Assembly: GCA_022824965.1 (NCBI GenBank) | Contig: JAJDYY010000006.1 | Location: 186,001-250,000 of the forward strand | DNA length: 64,000 nucleotides | Reading direction: 5' to 3' | DNA from: Gammaproteobacteria bacterium | Lineage (GTDB): Bacteria > Pseudomonadota > Gammaproteobacteria > UBA4575 | Shown here: positions 10,222-20,413 of the stretch, in pieces | Layout: each line of letters opens with the position of its first letter | How positions within the stretch are numbered: position 1 is the first letter of the stretch | Notes under the pieces: model-generated | Database searches by the model: none | Seen by the model: only the letters and a program-made list of their open reading frames with translations | What the model was told of the DNA's origin: nothing | Program-made: the position numbers and the translations under genes

Positions 10222-11022
10222 ATGTCTGCGATGCCTTCAAAAATACCTGCATTTACAAAAATACCTGCATTTAAAAAAATCCAGTACCAGTTTACTGCGC
10301 ACTTGAGGGATCCGAACCGGCACAGCGCACCGGATGACATTGAAGACCGGCGCATGAAAATCTATCGCGGTCTTCTCTATCGCAATGTGCAAAATTTCAT
10401 CAGCAGTGCATTCCCCGTGCTGCACAAGCTCTACAATGATGAGAACTGGCACAGCATGGTCCGGGATTTTTTTGCCAGCCATCGCTCAACATCTCCCTAT
10501 TTCAGGGACATATCCCGGGAATTCCTGGATTATCTGCAAAACGAGAGGGCCCGCCGGTCTGAAGATCCAATATTCCTCAACGAGCTCGCTCACTACGAAT
10601 GGATGGAAATTTATCTCGCAAATTCAGACCTTGAACCGGACACGACAAATGTAGATCCCGAGGGAGATTTGATGCTGAACGTGCCGGTCCTTTCTCCCCT
10701 GACGGAATTCTTCAGTTACAACTTCCCCGTGCACAAGATAAGTCCTGATTTTCAGCCGAAACAGGCAAGCACACAGCCTGTGTTCCTGATGATCTACCGG
10801 GATTTGCAGGACAAAGTCGGCTTCATGGAACTGAACCTTCTCACAGCAACGCTGATCGAGCAGCTCCAAAACAACAGGCTGGAGTCAGGTAAGCAGATCC
10901 TTGAAAAGATCGCCGACACGCTGCGCCATCCAAACCCGGATGCTGTGTTCACAAATGGGGAACAGGTCCTCAAGCGGTTACGTACCAAGGATATTTTGCT
11001 CGGCACCAGAACGCCGGCGTAA
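10222..11022 (+). CDS. DUF2063 putative partner protein (MbnC/BufC-like)
   Basis: FTAHLRDP...RRMKIYRGLLYRNVQNFISSAFPVL; immediately follows the DUF692 gene. Confidence 0.88.
   Translation: MSAMPSKIPAFTKIPAFKKIQYQFTAHLRDPNRHSAPDDIEDRRMKIYRGLLYRNVQNFISSAFPVLHKLYNDENWHSMVRDFFASHRSTSPYFRDISREFLDYLQNERARRSEDPIFLNELAHYEWMEIYLANSDLEPDTTNVDPEGDLMLNVPVLSPLTEFFSYNFPVHKISPDFQPKQASTQPVFLMIYRDLQDKVGFMELNLLTATLIEQLQNNRLESGKQILEKIADTLRHPNPDAVFTNGEQVLKRLRTKDILLGTRTPA
10239..10274 (+). repeat. 18-bp tandem repeat, 2 copies, in the 5' end of the DUF2063 gene
   Basis: aaaaatacctgcatttac / aaaaatacctgcatttaa, encoding KIPAFT-KIPAFK. Confidence 0.85.
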
Positions 11023-11032
11023 GCCTGCTCCA

Positions 11033-11602
11033 TCAAGCGTTCTCGTCCGGCCAAGGTGTCTCTGCGTGGTCAGAATTCGCGGACAGTATCCTGCATAAGA
11101 CAAACAGGAAGTCAGACAACCTGTTCAGGTAGACGGGGATATCTGGATTGACGGACTGATGCCGGCTCAACATCACCACGCTCCTTTCCGCCCGTCTGCA
11201 AACAGCGCGGGCCAGGTGGCAAACCGAAGCAGCGCTTCCTCCATTGGGCAGTATGAAGCTTTTCAGAGCAGGCAGACTCTCTGTAAAGGTATCGATCCGC
11301 GCTTCCAGATCAGTGATCATCTCAGGATGAACCCGCTTCAGGTGTGGATTGCCTAATTCTGCACCGAGGTCAAACAGGAGATGCTGGATTTTGATCAGGC
11401 TGCCCCCGACGTCCGTCGGTAAATCGTGGGCCAGGACCATGCCAATCACAGAATTCAGTTCATCGACATCACCCAGCGCCTGGATTTCAGGGCAGTCCTT
11501 GGGCACACGCCGGTCGCCAGGCAGGCCGGTCTCGCCCTGGTCCCCGGTTCGGGTATAGATTCTGGTTGCCCTGTCGGTCATGAACAGTCCGCCGACGGAC
11601 AT
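11033..11602 (-). CDS. PduO-type cob(I)alamin adenosyltransferase
   Basis: RIYTRTGDQGETGLPGDRRVPKD and FILPNGG...CRRAER motifs. Confidence 0.93.
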   Translation of the reverse strand: MSVGGLFMTDRATRIYTRTGDQGETGLPGDRRVPKDCPEIQALGDVDELNSVIGMVLAHDLPTDVGGSLIKIQHLLFDLGAELGNPHLKRVHPEMITDLEARIDTFTESLPALKSFILPNGGSAASVCHLARAVCRRAERSVVMLSRHQSVNPDIPVYLNRLSDFLFVLCRILSANSDHAETPWPDENA

Positions 11603-11603
11603 A

Positions 11604-13391
11604 TTACATGGGTTTTATTTGCAGCTCAGCAAACACGGATTGTCCCGGAACGTTATATCCGGACGCCAGTTCATAGTCCTTGTCGAAAAGGTTTTCCGCC
11701 TTCAGCGAAAGTGTTGCATAGGGGAAATGGTATCCGATGGAAACATCAAGTAACCCGTAACCCGGCATCTTCACGTCTCGAAAGTCTCTCCTGTCCGAGG
11801 CCACCAGACCGTTTGCCTGAACAAAGAATTGCCTTTGACTGTAGGCTACAGAGCCCGTGAGCGTGCGCTTGGCTCTTCTCAGCAAGGGCATATCGTCCGT
11901 TTCGTTGCGAGGGTCCTGGATGATCCCTTCCAGGCCCAGGTCCCAAGCACCAGATTGGTGACCCAGGGCAATTTCCATCCCCCGGATACGCGCCTCATCC
12001 ACATTCCGGTTCTCATAGGTAAATGTATCCGGGTCGATCAGTGTGGCCTCGATAAGATCATCGATTTTGTTCTCAAAAACACGCAATGATACGAAAGTCT
12101 GCGGAGTCCACTTGTGTCGGATTCCTGCCTCCATGGAGCGGGAGGTCTCCTCTTTGAGATCAGGGTTTCCTCCAAATCCGAATCTTGCATTGCTGTCCGG
12201 TGCACGAAACCCGGTACCGATACTTGTAAACAGCCGGGTCCCCTGACGCAGTAAATAACCATATTCCAGGTTCCAGGTCATGGCATCATCAAAGTCTTCA
12301 TGGTCTGTGTAGCGGGTTGCAGTAGAAAGACTGTGCCGGTTTCTTGCGAACTGCTCGTGCAAGTACGCTGAAAATATACGTGTGCTCTCCTTGTAGGAAT
12401 TTCCAAAGGACAAAGAGTTCGTATCCTCATCCGCCAGTGACATCCCGAGTACGAGCACGTTATCGTTAAACGTGATGTCATTCTTCCAGTCGTAAACGAT
12501 CCTGTCGGTCAGGGCATAGTCCTCGTTTCCCAGGAAATTGGCCTGGTTTTGGCGGACTTCGTCCCGGCTTCTCGAAACCGACAATGCAGACTTCCAGTTG
12601 TCCAGCACGGGCCGGCTCATCGATACACTCATGACATTATTTTTCCGGTCATGGTCAAGATCGGTTCCAAAGCTGTCGTATTCGGTATTGCCTTCCGCCT
12701 GCCAGAAGCCAAACTGGAGTTCCCCCGCTCCTGCTTGTGTCCTTATGTTGAAGTCCAATGTGTCACGATTATGTCCGTGATTCGTTTCCGAGTCGTGGGC
12801 TGCCGGAAACCCTCCGGTCTGCAGCTGGCTGAAAGATAAATTGCCCGAGATGCGGTCGCTCGCATAGCCAAGGTGCATGCCTTGCTCATCCGTGGAATAT
12901 CTGCCGGTCGTAACATGAAAATCGGCGCTCTTCTCTTCATCGTGGATAGAAGTGATGACATTGACTACCCCGCCTATGGCTTCTGATCCGTACACGGTTG
13001 AACGGGGGCCCTTGACGACCTCGATCCGATCAATCACAGAGGTGTCGATCATTTCCAGTGCCGGAGCACCCGTGGTGGCTGAATTCATTTTCACGCCATT
13101 GATGAGTACCGTAGTGTGGTTGCTGTTCGTGCCACGAACAAACACGGAGGTCTGCTGTCCCGGCCCGCCCGTGCGGCCGATGTCCAGACCGGCATGCCAT
13201 CGCAGCAGGCCTGCGATATCCGTAGCTGGACTGCGCTCAATCATTTCACGGGTAATGACCACTACGGAAGGAATGACCTCCTCGAGTGACTGGGCATATC
13301 TGGCAGGGGTAACTACCGTCTCCTCCAGCGCATGAGCGAATGTGCCCATGCTGATCAGGCATGCGGCCACAAGCACTCTAAACTTCATCAC
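11604..13391 (-). CDS. btuB: TonB-dependent vitamin B12-type receptor
   Basis: Signal peptide, TonB box-like ETVVTPAR, plug VFVRGTNSNHTTVLINGVKMN, C-terminal barrel; adjacent to adenosyltransferase. Confidence 0.85.
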   Translation of the reverse strand: MMKFRVLVAACLISMGTFAHALEETVVTPARYAQSLEEVIPSVVVITREMIERSPATDIAGLLRWHAGLDIGRTGGPGQQTSVFVRGTNSNHTTVLINGVKMNSATTGAPALEMIDTSVIDRIEVVKGPRSTVYGSEAIGGVVNVITSIHDEEKSADFHVTTGRYSTDEQGMHLGYASDRISGNLSFSQLQTGGFPAAHDSETNHGHNRDTLDFNIRTQAGAGELQFGFWQAEGNTEYDSFGTDLDHDRKNNVMSVSMSRPVLDNWKSALSVSRSRDEVRQNQANFLGNEDYALTDRIVYDWKNDITFNDNVLVLGMSLADEDTNSLSFGNSYKESTRIFSAYLHEQFARNRHSLSTATRYTDHEDFDDAMTWNLEYGYLLRQGTRLFTSIGTGFRAPDSNARFGFGGNPDLKEETSRSMEAGIRHKWTPQTFVSLRVFENKIDDLIEATLIDPDTFTYENRNVDEARIRGMEIALGHQSGAWDLGLEGIIQDPRNETDDMPLLRRAKRTLTGSVAYSQRQFFVQANGLVASDRRDFRDVKMPGYGLLDVSIGYHFPYATLSLKAENLFDKDYELASGYNVPGQSVFAELQIKPM

Positions 13392-13443
13392 TGCATGATC
13401 TCCCTATGTTAGTGAACCAGAGTTGGCATGCAAAATACTCTTT

Positions 13444-14157
13444 CTAGCTTTTACCGTATACCGGTACAGCTGCACCCGTCACGCCGCTGGCCTGCCTTGA
13501 GCAAAGATGCAGGATTTCATCAGCCAGTTCCGCAGTCGGCACCCAGTTGCTGAAGTTGCTACCCGGCATGTCCTCACGATTCTGTGGGGTATCGATGGTT
13601 CCCGGCAAGATGCAATTCACATTGATGTTGTTGTGCTTGTGTTCTGCGGCCAGGCTTTGTGTAAGCGTGATTACAGCCGCCTTGCTGATACAGTAAGGTG
13701 CCATCCTTGCCTTTCCCTCTACCGCTGCACGGGCAGCCACATTCACAACCCTGCCCCTTCGCCTTTTCAGCATGTGCGGGATGACTGCACGGCACATGAG
13801 AAATACGCTTTTCGCATTCATGTTCAGCATGAAATCCCAGTCCTGTACCGGTGTTTCGTGCACAAGCGGTCCCATCCTGAAGCCCCCGGCAACATTGGCA
13901 AGGATATCGATGCGTTTGAACCGTTCTATGACCTGAGCGATCGAATGATTCACCTGGTTCACGTCCGTCAGATCGGCCTCAAACAGGCCGACATTCTCCG
14001 CATGTCTCCAGGAAACCCGTTGCGAGCGGCCAAAACCGATATCAATGAGTGCCAGTGTCGCACCGGCAAGACGGAATTTTTTCGCGACAGTGCTGCCAAG
14101 GTTGCCTGCGGCTCCGGTAACCACCGCCACTTGACCATCGAAATCATGCACGTTCAT
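13444..14157 (-). CDS. SDR family oxidoreductase
   Basis: VVTGAAGNLGSTVA cofactor motif, ANVAGG, YCISKAAV catalytic region. Confidence 0.93.
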   Translation of the reverse strand: MNVHDFDGQVAVVTGAAGNLGSTVAKKFRLAGATLALIDIGFGRSQRVSWRHAENVGLFEADLTDVNQVNHSIAQVIERFKRIDILANVAGGFRMGPLVHETPVQDWDFMLNMNAKSVFLMCRAVIPHMLKRRRGRVVNVAARAAVEGKARMAPYCISKAAVITLTQSLAAEHKHNNINVNCILPGTIDTPQNREDMPGSNFSNWVPTAELADEILHLCSRQASGVTGAAVPVYGKS

Positions 14158-14282
14158 CCCCTGTACTCGTTGTAAGAGTGAAATTCTAACTTATCTTTCA
14201 GGCTCCCATCATTCCGGCAGAAACAGCCCCGTCTCTCAACCCGTGACCGTCGCCTGCGGGAAATCGTGCTGTGGCATCGCAT

Positions 14283-14308
14283 AAAAAAAGGGAGCAGGGC
14301 GCTCCCTT
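14283..14308 (-). terminator. Rho-independent terminator downstream of nrdB
   Basis: Minus strand reads aagggagc-gccct-gctccctt type hairpin followed by a T run. Confidence 0.85.
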
Positions 14309-14361
14309 AATACAACCACCATGAGAGGTGGCCCCATAACGCCGAGAATCGGCCCAGACTC

Positions 14362-15555
14362 TTACCAGGTAAGAGCTCCTCCAGTTTGATATTCAGTAAC
14401 CCGGGTTTCGAAGAAGTTCTTTTCTTTCTTCAGATCGAGTATTTCAGACATCCACGGGAAGGGGTTGCCCACTCCGGCATACTGTTGCGGTAAACCGATC
14501 TGTGCACAACGCCGGTTAGCAATGAATTTCAGATATTCTTCGAACATGGGGGCATTCAAGCCGAGAATACCGCGCGGCATGGTATCACGGGCATATTGAA
14601 CCTCAAGCTCCACCCCCTGCTGAATGAGCGCAATAATTTCCTGCTGGAAACTTTCCGTCCATAAATGTGGGTTTTCCAGCTTGATCTGGTTGATAACATC
14701 GATGCCGAAATTCATGTGCATGGACTCGTCACGCAGGATGTACTGAAACTGTTCGGCAACACCGGTCATCTTGTTTCGGCGCCCCATGGAAAGAATCTGT
14801 ACGAAACCCACATAGAAGAAGATGCCCTCAAACACCACATAAAATGCAATCAGGTCTCTCAGCAGCCGCTGGTCGTCTTCTGCAGTCCCGGTTCTGAAAT
14901 CCGGATCACCCAGACTGTTGGTATACGGCAATGCCCATTCGGCCTTGCGGGCAACTGCCGGTAATTCCCGGTACATGTTGAATACTTCACCCTCATCCAG
15001 ACCCAGGGACTCGATGCAGTACTGGTAAGCATGGGTGTGCACAGCTTCCTCAAAAGCCTGGCGCAACAAATATTGCCGGCACTCCGGATTGGTGATGTGT
15101 CGGTACACGGCCAGTACCAGATTATTTGCAACCAGGGAGTCTGCCGTGGAGAAAAACCCCAGATTGCGTTTGATGATGGTGCGCTCATCTTCAGTCAGGC
15201 CATCCGGGTCTTTCCACAGCGCTATGTCGGCCGTCATGTTGATTTCCTGGGGCATCCAGTGATTGGCACATCCGTCCAGGTATTTCTGCCAGGCCCACTC
15301 GTACTTGAAGGGCACCAGCTGATTCAGGTCGGCACGGCAATTGATGATTTTTTTGTCATCGACCTGGATACGGCCAGCACCTCTTTCGATACTTTCCAGG
15401 CCAGTAACACCTTCGTGCCGTTCCTGGCCTTCAGGCTGTTCGGGAAATGTCCGCGCGCGCGTGTCCAGAACCTGCGGGTCTATAAAAACGGCAGGTGCTG
15501 TGACACTAGACGTGTTGGCTCGTGTATCAGCGATCGGGTCTTCCCAACTTTCCAT
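14362..15555 (-). CDS. nrdB: Ribonucleotide reductase class Ia beta subunit
   Basis: DEX...EEXXH-type NrdB iron ligands; start placed at internal ATG (MESWEDP) preceded by ggggag; the track ORF extends to 15594. Confidence 0.95.
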   Translation of the reverse strand: MESWEDPIADTRANTSSVTAPAVFIDPQVLDTRARTFPEQPEGQERHEGVTGLESIERGAGRIQVDDKKIINCRADLNQLVPFKYEWAWQKYLDGCANHWMPQEINMTADIALWKDPDGLTEDERTIIKRNLGFFSTADSLVANNLVLAVYRHITNPECRQYLLRQAFEEAVHTHAYQYCIESLGLDEGEVFNMYRELPAVARKAEWALPYTNSLGDPDFRTGTAEDDQRLLRDLIAFYVVFEGIFFYVGFVQILSMGRRNKMTGVAEQFQYILRDESMHMNFGIDVINQIKLENPHLWTESFQQEIIALIQQGVELEVQYARDTMPRGILGLNAPMFEEYLKFIANRRCAQIGLPQQYAGVGNPFPWMSEILDLKKEKNFFETRVTEYQTGGALTW

Positions 15556-15584
15556 AACAGCTTCTCCCCTAAAGTTATTACCGC

Positions 15585-18476
15585 TTACTGGCAAGCCTCA
15601 CAATCAGGGTCCAGGATTGAACAGGCATCAGGTGCACTGCCATTGCCATTATTCTTTACGGCATTGAGCTTGTTCTCCCGACCCTGAACAGTACTTTTCT
15701 CCACATGTGTAGCACCCATAGAACGCAGGTAATACGTTGTTTTCAAACCCCGCACCCAGGCAAGCTTGTACAGGTTGTCCAGCTTCTGGCCTGACGGCTC
15801 GGCCATGTAAAGATTGAGCGACTGCGCCTGGTCAATCCATTTCTGCCGACGCGACGCGGCCTCGACCAGCCAGCGTGGGTCAATTTCAAATGCAGTTGCA
15901 TAAATGCTTTTCAGTTCGCCGGGAATTCGGTCTATGGACTGTACGCTGCCATCAAAGTACTTGAGATCATTGACCATGACCTCATCCCAGAGACCGTTGG
16001 CTTTCAAATCCGCAACCAGGTAGGGATTACTGACCGTAAACTCTCCCGACAAGTTCGACTTTACAAACAGGTTCTGATACGTGGGCTCAATACTTTGCGT
16101 TACACCACAAATGTTGGAAATGGTGGCGGTCGGGGCAATCGCCATGGTGTTGGAATTGCGCATTCCGACTTTTTGCACACGCTGGCGCAGGCTGTCCCAG
16201 TCCATGCTGGCAGAGCGATCCTGTTTCAGGAAGCCGTTCCGTCCTTCGGCCAGAAGTTCAATCGAATCGATGGGCAAAATGCCCTGGTCCCAGAGCGACC
16301 CCTTGAATGTCGGGTAGGTGCCGCGTTCTTCCGCCAAATGGGTCGACGCCTTGATGGCATAGTAGCTCACCGCTTCCATCGAACGATCGGCAAACTCGGT
16401 CGCATCATTGCTCTCATAAGCGATGCGCTGTTTGTACAGGGCATCCTGAAAACCCATTACTCCGAGCCCGATGGGTCGATGGCGGAAATTGGAGCGTCGC
16501 GCTTTGGGCACACTGTAGTAGTTGTACTCAATCACGTTATCCAGCATGCGTATTGCCGTGGATACCGTCTGTTCCAGCTTTTCGTGATTCAAGCCGTTTT
16601 CATCGACATGTGCAGCGAGGTTGACAGAACCCAGGTTGCACACGGCTATTTCCTCATCATCGGTATTCAGGGTTATTTCCGTACACAGGTTGGACGAGTG
16701 CACCACGCCGGCGTGCTGCTGGGGAGAACGCAAGTTGCAGGGATCCTTGAATGTTATCCACGGATGGCCGGTTTCATACAACATGCCCAGCATCTTGCGC
16801 CACAGGTCAACCGCGTTCACCTTCTTGAAATTCTTGATCTCGCCACGCTCAGCCTTTTGCTCATACTCTTCGTAACGCGCTTCGAATTCGGCGCTGCACA
16901 AATCGTGCAGATCGGGCACTTCATGGGGCGAGAACAGGGTCCACTGCTGCTCTTCGCTAACGCGCTTCATGAACAGGTCCGGCACCCAGTTGGCAGTGTT
17001 CATATCGTGTGTGCGACGGCGGTCGTCCCCGGTGTTCTTGCGCAAATCCAGAAACTCCTCGATGTCCAGATGCCAGGTTTCCAGGTAGGCACACATGGCG
17101 CCCTTGCGCTTGCCACCCTGATTCACAGCGACGGCAGTGTCGTTGGCAACCTTGAGGAAAGGAACCACGCCTTGTGACTTGCCATTCGTGCCCTTGATAT
17201 GCGAGCCCATGGCACGCACCCGGGACCAGTCGTTGCCCAGACCTCCTGCGAATTTGGATAGCATGGCGTCATCCCGAATAGCCTCGAAGATGCCATACAG
17301 ATCATCCGGCACGGTGCTGAGATAACACGAGGACAGCTGTGAGCGCAGCGTGCCCGAGTTGAACAATGTGGGTGTCGAGCTCATGAAATCAAAAGACGAC
17401 AGCAGATTGTAAAACTCGATGGTGCGGTCTTCACGATCCACTTCGTTGATGGCCAGGCCCATGGCAACACGCATGAAGAAGGCTTGCGGAAGTTCTACCC
17501 GAGTTCCCTCGCTTTGAATGAAGTAGCGGTCGTACAGGGTCTGCATTCCAAGGTATGTAAACTGATGATCGCGCTCTGGCCTTATCGCCTTGCCGAGTCT
17601 CTCCAGGTCATACTCGGAGGCAAGTTTTGCATCCAGAAGTCCGAGTTCCGTAACCTTTCGAATATAGTGTTCGAAGTAGTCCGCATACTGCAGCGTCATC
17701 TCCTTGAAGGTTGCCTCGGTGGGGACTCCATATATGAAACTGAGTACCTCGCGGCGCAGGCTGTCCAGTAAAAGGCGTGCGGCAACGTACGTGTAATTGG
17801 GCTCCTGCTCGATCAGGGTGCGTGCACTCATGGTCAGTGCAGTGCCCACTTCCGTCTCGGGGATACCGTCATACAGGCTGCGAAGCGCCTCATCGACAAT
17901 TGACTGTGCCTGGACATCCTCGGTTTCTGCACATGCCTCGGAAACCATGCGCGTCAAGCGCTCAACATCCAGCGGTTTGAGATTGCCGTCTGCATCCGTC
18001 ACATCCATGGCCTGGGAAGACGGTTCACCGACTTCCTGCAACGTATTCTTTTCAGCGCGCTGTGCAGCACGTGCCTTTGCGCGCTCTTCACGGTACAGCA
18101 CATACGCACGGGCAATTTTGTGCTGGCCATAGCGCATGAGTGCCAACTCAACCTGATCCTGGATATCCTCTATATGGAACGTCCCGCCCTGAGGTCGGCT
18201 GCGAGAAAGTGCATAAAAGACCTTCTCGGTGATTTTCTCGACCATCTCATGGATGCGAGAAGAGGCTGCAGCATTGCCGCCTTCAACTGCAAGAAAGGCC
18301 TTGGTGACCGCGACCTTGATTTTCTCGCGGTCGAAACCGGTAACTTTGCCGTTGCGACGAATTACGCGGTATCGTTCGGGTGAGGTTATTGCAACTTTTG
18401 GATCATCTGCCTCGGCAAGACCTTCTGGCTGGTCGAGTGTTTTCGGGTTGATAGCAGTGGCAAATTCTGATCGCAT
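15585..18476 (-). CDS. nrdA: Ribonucleotide reductase class Ia alpha subunit with ATP-cone region(s)
   Basis: 963 aa; N-terminal ATP cone ([17 protein letters not shown]), catalytic core, C-terminal [12 protein letters not shown]. Confidence 0.97.
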   Translation of the reverse strand: MRSEFATAINPKTLDQPEGLAEADDPKVAITSPERYRVIRRNGKVTGFDREKIKVAVTKAFLAVEGGNAAASSRIHEMVEKITEKVFYALSRSRPQGGTFHIEDIQDQVELALMRYGQHKIARAYVLYREERAKARAAQRAEKNTLQEVGEPSSQAMDVTDADGNLKPLDVERLTRMVSEACAETEDVQAQSIVDEALRSLYDGIPETEVGTALTMSARTLIEQEPNYTYVAARLLLDSLRREVLSFIYGVPTEATFKEMTLQYADYFEHYIRKVTELGLLDAKLASEYDLERLGKAIRPERDHQFTYLGMQTLYDRYFIQSEGTRVELPQAFFMRVAMGLAINEVDREDRTIEFYNLLSSFDFMSSTPTLFNSGTLRSQLSSCYLSTVPDDLYGIFEAIRDDAMLSKFAGGLGNDWSRVRAMGSHIKGTNGKSQGVVPFLKVANDTAVAVNQGGKRKGAMCAYLETWHLDIEEFLDLRKNTGDDRRRTHDMNTANWVPDLFMKRVSEEQQWTLFSPHEVPDLHDLCSAEFEARYEEYEQKAERGEIKNFKKVNAVDLWRKMLGMLYETGHPWITFKDPCNLRSPQQHAGVVHSSNLCTEITLNTDDEEIAVCNLGSVNLAAHVDENGLNHEKLEQTVSTAIRMLDNVIEYNYYSVPKARRSNFRHRPIGLGVMGFQDALYKQRIAYESNDATEFADRSMEAVSYYAIKASTHLAEERGTYPTFKGSLWDQGILPIDSIELLAEGRNGFLKQDRSASMDWDSLRQRVQKVGMRNSNTMAIAPTATISNICGVTQSIEPTYQNLFVKSNLSGEFTVSNPYLVADLKANGLWDEVMVNDLKYFDGSVQSIDRIPGELKSIYATAFEIDPRWLVEAASRRQKWIDQAQSLNLYMAEPSGQKLDNLYKLAWVRGLKTTYYLRSMGATHVEKSTVQGRENKLNAVKNNGNGSAPDACSILDPDCEACQ

Positions 18477-18613
18477 CCGATCCTTTGATCCTCTGGTAAA
18501 ACGTGTTTTTGTTATTGGTTTTCAACCAATCCCTAGCATTTTTGCATTCACCCTCTTCGGGGCTTTGTCTGCAGTAACAACAATGGAAGGAATTGCTGCA
18601 ATGCTGTAAATAT

Positions 18614-18661
18614 ACACAATATGTTGTATGGATGCTAGGCTCGCAGCACAAGAAGTTGTCA
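18614..18661 (-). promoter_or_regulatory. Two NrdR-box-like palindromes upstream of nrdA
   Basis: acacaatatgttgtat at 18614-18629 and gcacaagaagttgtca at 18646-18661; 32-bp start-to-start spacing. Confidence 0.7.
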
Positions 18662-18818
18662 TTAAGTGTACGAGCCTGAAATCGCTGAACTTTTCCCAAC
18701 TTTTCCCAGATACCCCAAGAATATCCAGAGCTTATGAACAACAAATTGATAAAATTTTTTGATGAGATGCCGCATATCCGGGCACGATAGAGGCACTTGT
18801 TCGCGATACAATGAGCCG

Positions 18819-19172
18819 ATGACCCGCCAGGAAGACATCCCTCTGCAAGCCGACCTCGCTGATCATGGCGGTTGTGCCAATTCGGAGCCGTTTGCCCTGC
18901 GCGTCCTGGGCGACAGCATGGAGCCCGAGTTCAGGGACGGGAACATCATCATTATTGACTCTGCAGCAGCCGTGGAGAGTGGCTGCTACGTGCTGGCCAT
19001 GGTCGACGAAGAATATATCTTCCGCCAGTTGATCATCGAAAATGGCCGCTACGTACTGCGAGCCCTGAATGAAGGGTATGAAGAAATAGAAGTCCCCGGG
19101 CTCAAGGCCATCCGTGGCGTCATCGTCCAGCGCTCAGGAGTGCGCCGCAAGGATCACAAGCACTACGGCTGA
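18819..19172 (+). CDS. S24/LexA-like C-terminal domain protein without DNA-binding domain
   Basis: RVLGDSMEPEFRDGNIIIID motif; start placed at MTRQEDIPL within the longer track ORF. Confidence 0.8.
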   Translation: MTRQEDIPLQADLADHGGCANSEPFALRVLGDSMEPEFRDGNIIIIDSAAAVESGCYVLAMVDEEYIFRQLIIENGRYVLRALNEGYEEIEVPGLKAIRGVIVQRSGVRRKDHKHYG

Positions 19173-19210
19173 GAACCGCGTTCCCGGAGTTCGGGTCAGC
19201 TTTTTTCAGG

Positions 19211-19675
19211 TCAGCGTATCTGCTGCTGTTCGGGTTCAATTTTGGGGCTGAGAAATACCTCGGCGCAGTCCTGGTCCACCTTTTCATGGTCCTGGTCGAC
19301 CAGGGGCTGCTCATAGTCGTTCCATCCCTTCAGGCCCGTTTTCAACGAAACGACATTTCCATAGCCCATCAGCTGCATGGTATGGACTGCCAGCACACTG
19401 CGGTTGCCGGACCGGCAGACGACCACAACTTCCTTTGCCCTAGCTTCAACCAGTGCGAGCAGGGTTTCGCTGTAGCCGTAGTCGCACGCGGCCTCCAGGA
19501 TTCCCCTGGGCACATTGACGGAGCCGGCAATATGCATTGCAGCGAACTCCTCGGGTTCGCGGATATCCAGGACCAGGGGCTGATGGTCGCCGGAAAGTCT
19601 ATGCTCCAGGTCCCAGGGCATGATCTCGTTGACCAGCTTTTCGTGCTCGGAAACGAGCTGCTTGAATGTCTTCAC
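19211..19675 (-). CDS. Rhodanese-like domain protein
   Basis: VLDIREPEEFAAMHIAGSVNVPRG and active-site VCRSGNRS. Confidence 0.93.
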   Translation of the reverse strand: MKTFKQLVSEHEKLVNEIMPWDLEHRLSGDHQPLVLDIREPEEFAAMHIAGSVNVPRGILEAACDYGYSETLLALVEARAKEVVVVCRSGNRSVLAVHTMQLMGYGNVVSLKTGLKGWNDYEQPLVDQDHEKVDQDCAEVFLSPKIEPEQQQIR

Positions 19676-19725
19676 AGGTATTGCGCTTCCGGAAAGTCCG
19701 GCAGTATCGACTGAAATGGAGAGCT

Positions 19726-20403
19726 TTATTCGCTTGCGTAGGTTTTTCTGGCTCGAAGGCCCTGCTCTACGGCAATCACCGCCGCCTCCACTCGCGAGTG
19801 GATGTTCAGCTTCCTTAAAATGGCCTTGACGTGCAGCTTGACCGTCCCGTCCGAGATGCCGAGGTTCCTGGCGATGACCTTGTTGCTCTGGCCCTCGGCC
19901 AACAGGCTCAATATTTCGCGCTCACGTGGGGTCAGGCTGTCCAGTGGGCTTATTTCTGTTTCGAGAGGATCCTCTCCCTTGACCACCTTGGCCAGAATCT
20001 GTGCCAGATTCGGCGCTACAACGGTTTCGCCCCGGATGATCTCACGCAAGGCAGCAACCACGTTGTCCGGCTCCATGTCCTTCAGCAGATAGCCCTTGGC
20101 GCCATTGCGCAAGGCTTCCACCAGATCGCGCTCATCGCCACTCGTTGTCAGCATGACCACCGGAGATTCAAATTTCAGGTGCCGGAACTGTTTCAAGACC
20201 TCAAGACCGGACATTCCCGGCATCCGCATGTCCAGCAACACAATATCGGGCTGTAACTCCTGGGCCAGCCGGATTCCCTCGTGACCATCGCCAACCGAGG
20301 CAACGACCTCGATTCCATGTCGGCTCAACAAGCTTTGCAAGCCTTCACGAAACAAGGTGTGGTCGTCAATGACAATGATGCGCAGCTTCATATAGGAAAC
20401 CAT
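19726..20403 (-). CDS. NarL/LuxR-family response regulator
   Basis: DDHTLFREGL, VLLDMRMPG, TPREREILSLLAEGQSNKVIARNLGISDGTVKLHVK. Confidence 0.95.
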   Translation of the reverse strand: MVSYMKLRIIVIDDHTLFREGLQSLLSRHGIEVVASVGDGHEGIRLAQELQPDIVLLDMRMPGMSGLEVLKQFRHLKFESPVVMLTTSGDERDLVEALRNGAKGYLLKDMEPDNVVAALREIIRGETVVAPNLAQILAKVVKGEDPLETEISPLDSLTPREREILSLLAEGQSNKVIARNLGISDGTVKLHVKAILRKLNIHSRVEAAVIAVEQGLRARKTYASE

Positions 20404-20413
20404 GACTCAGGAT

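Noticed and set aside
14157-14283. Cobalamin riboswitch upstream of the SDR-btuB genes
   Set aside because: No convincing B12 box or long leader by eye; would need a covariance-model scan.
16095-17177. 360-aa plus-strand ORF opposite nrdA
   Set aside because: Antisense shadow of nrdA; no domain signal.
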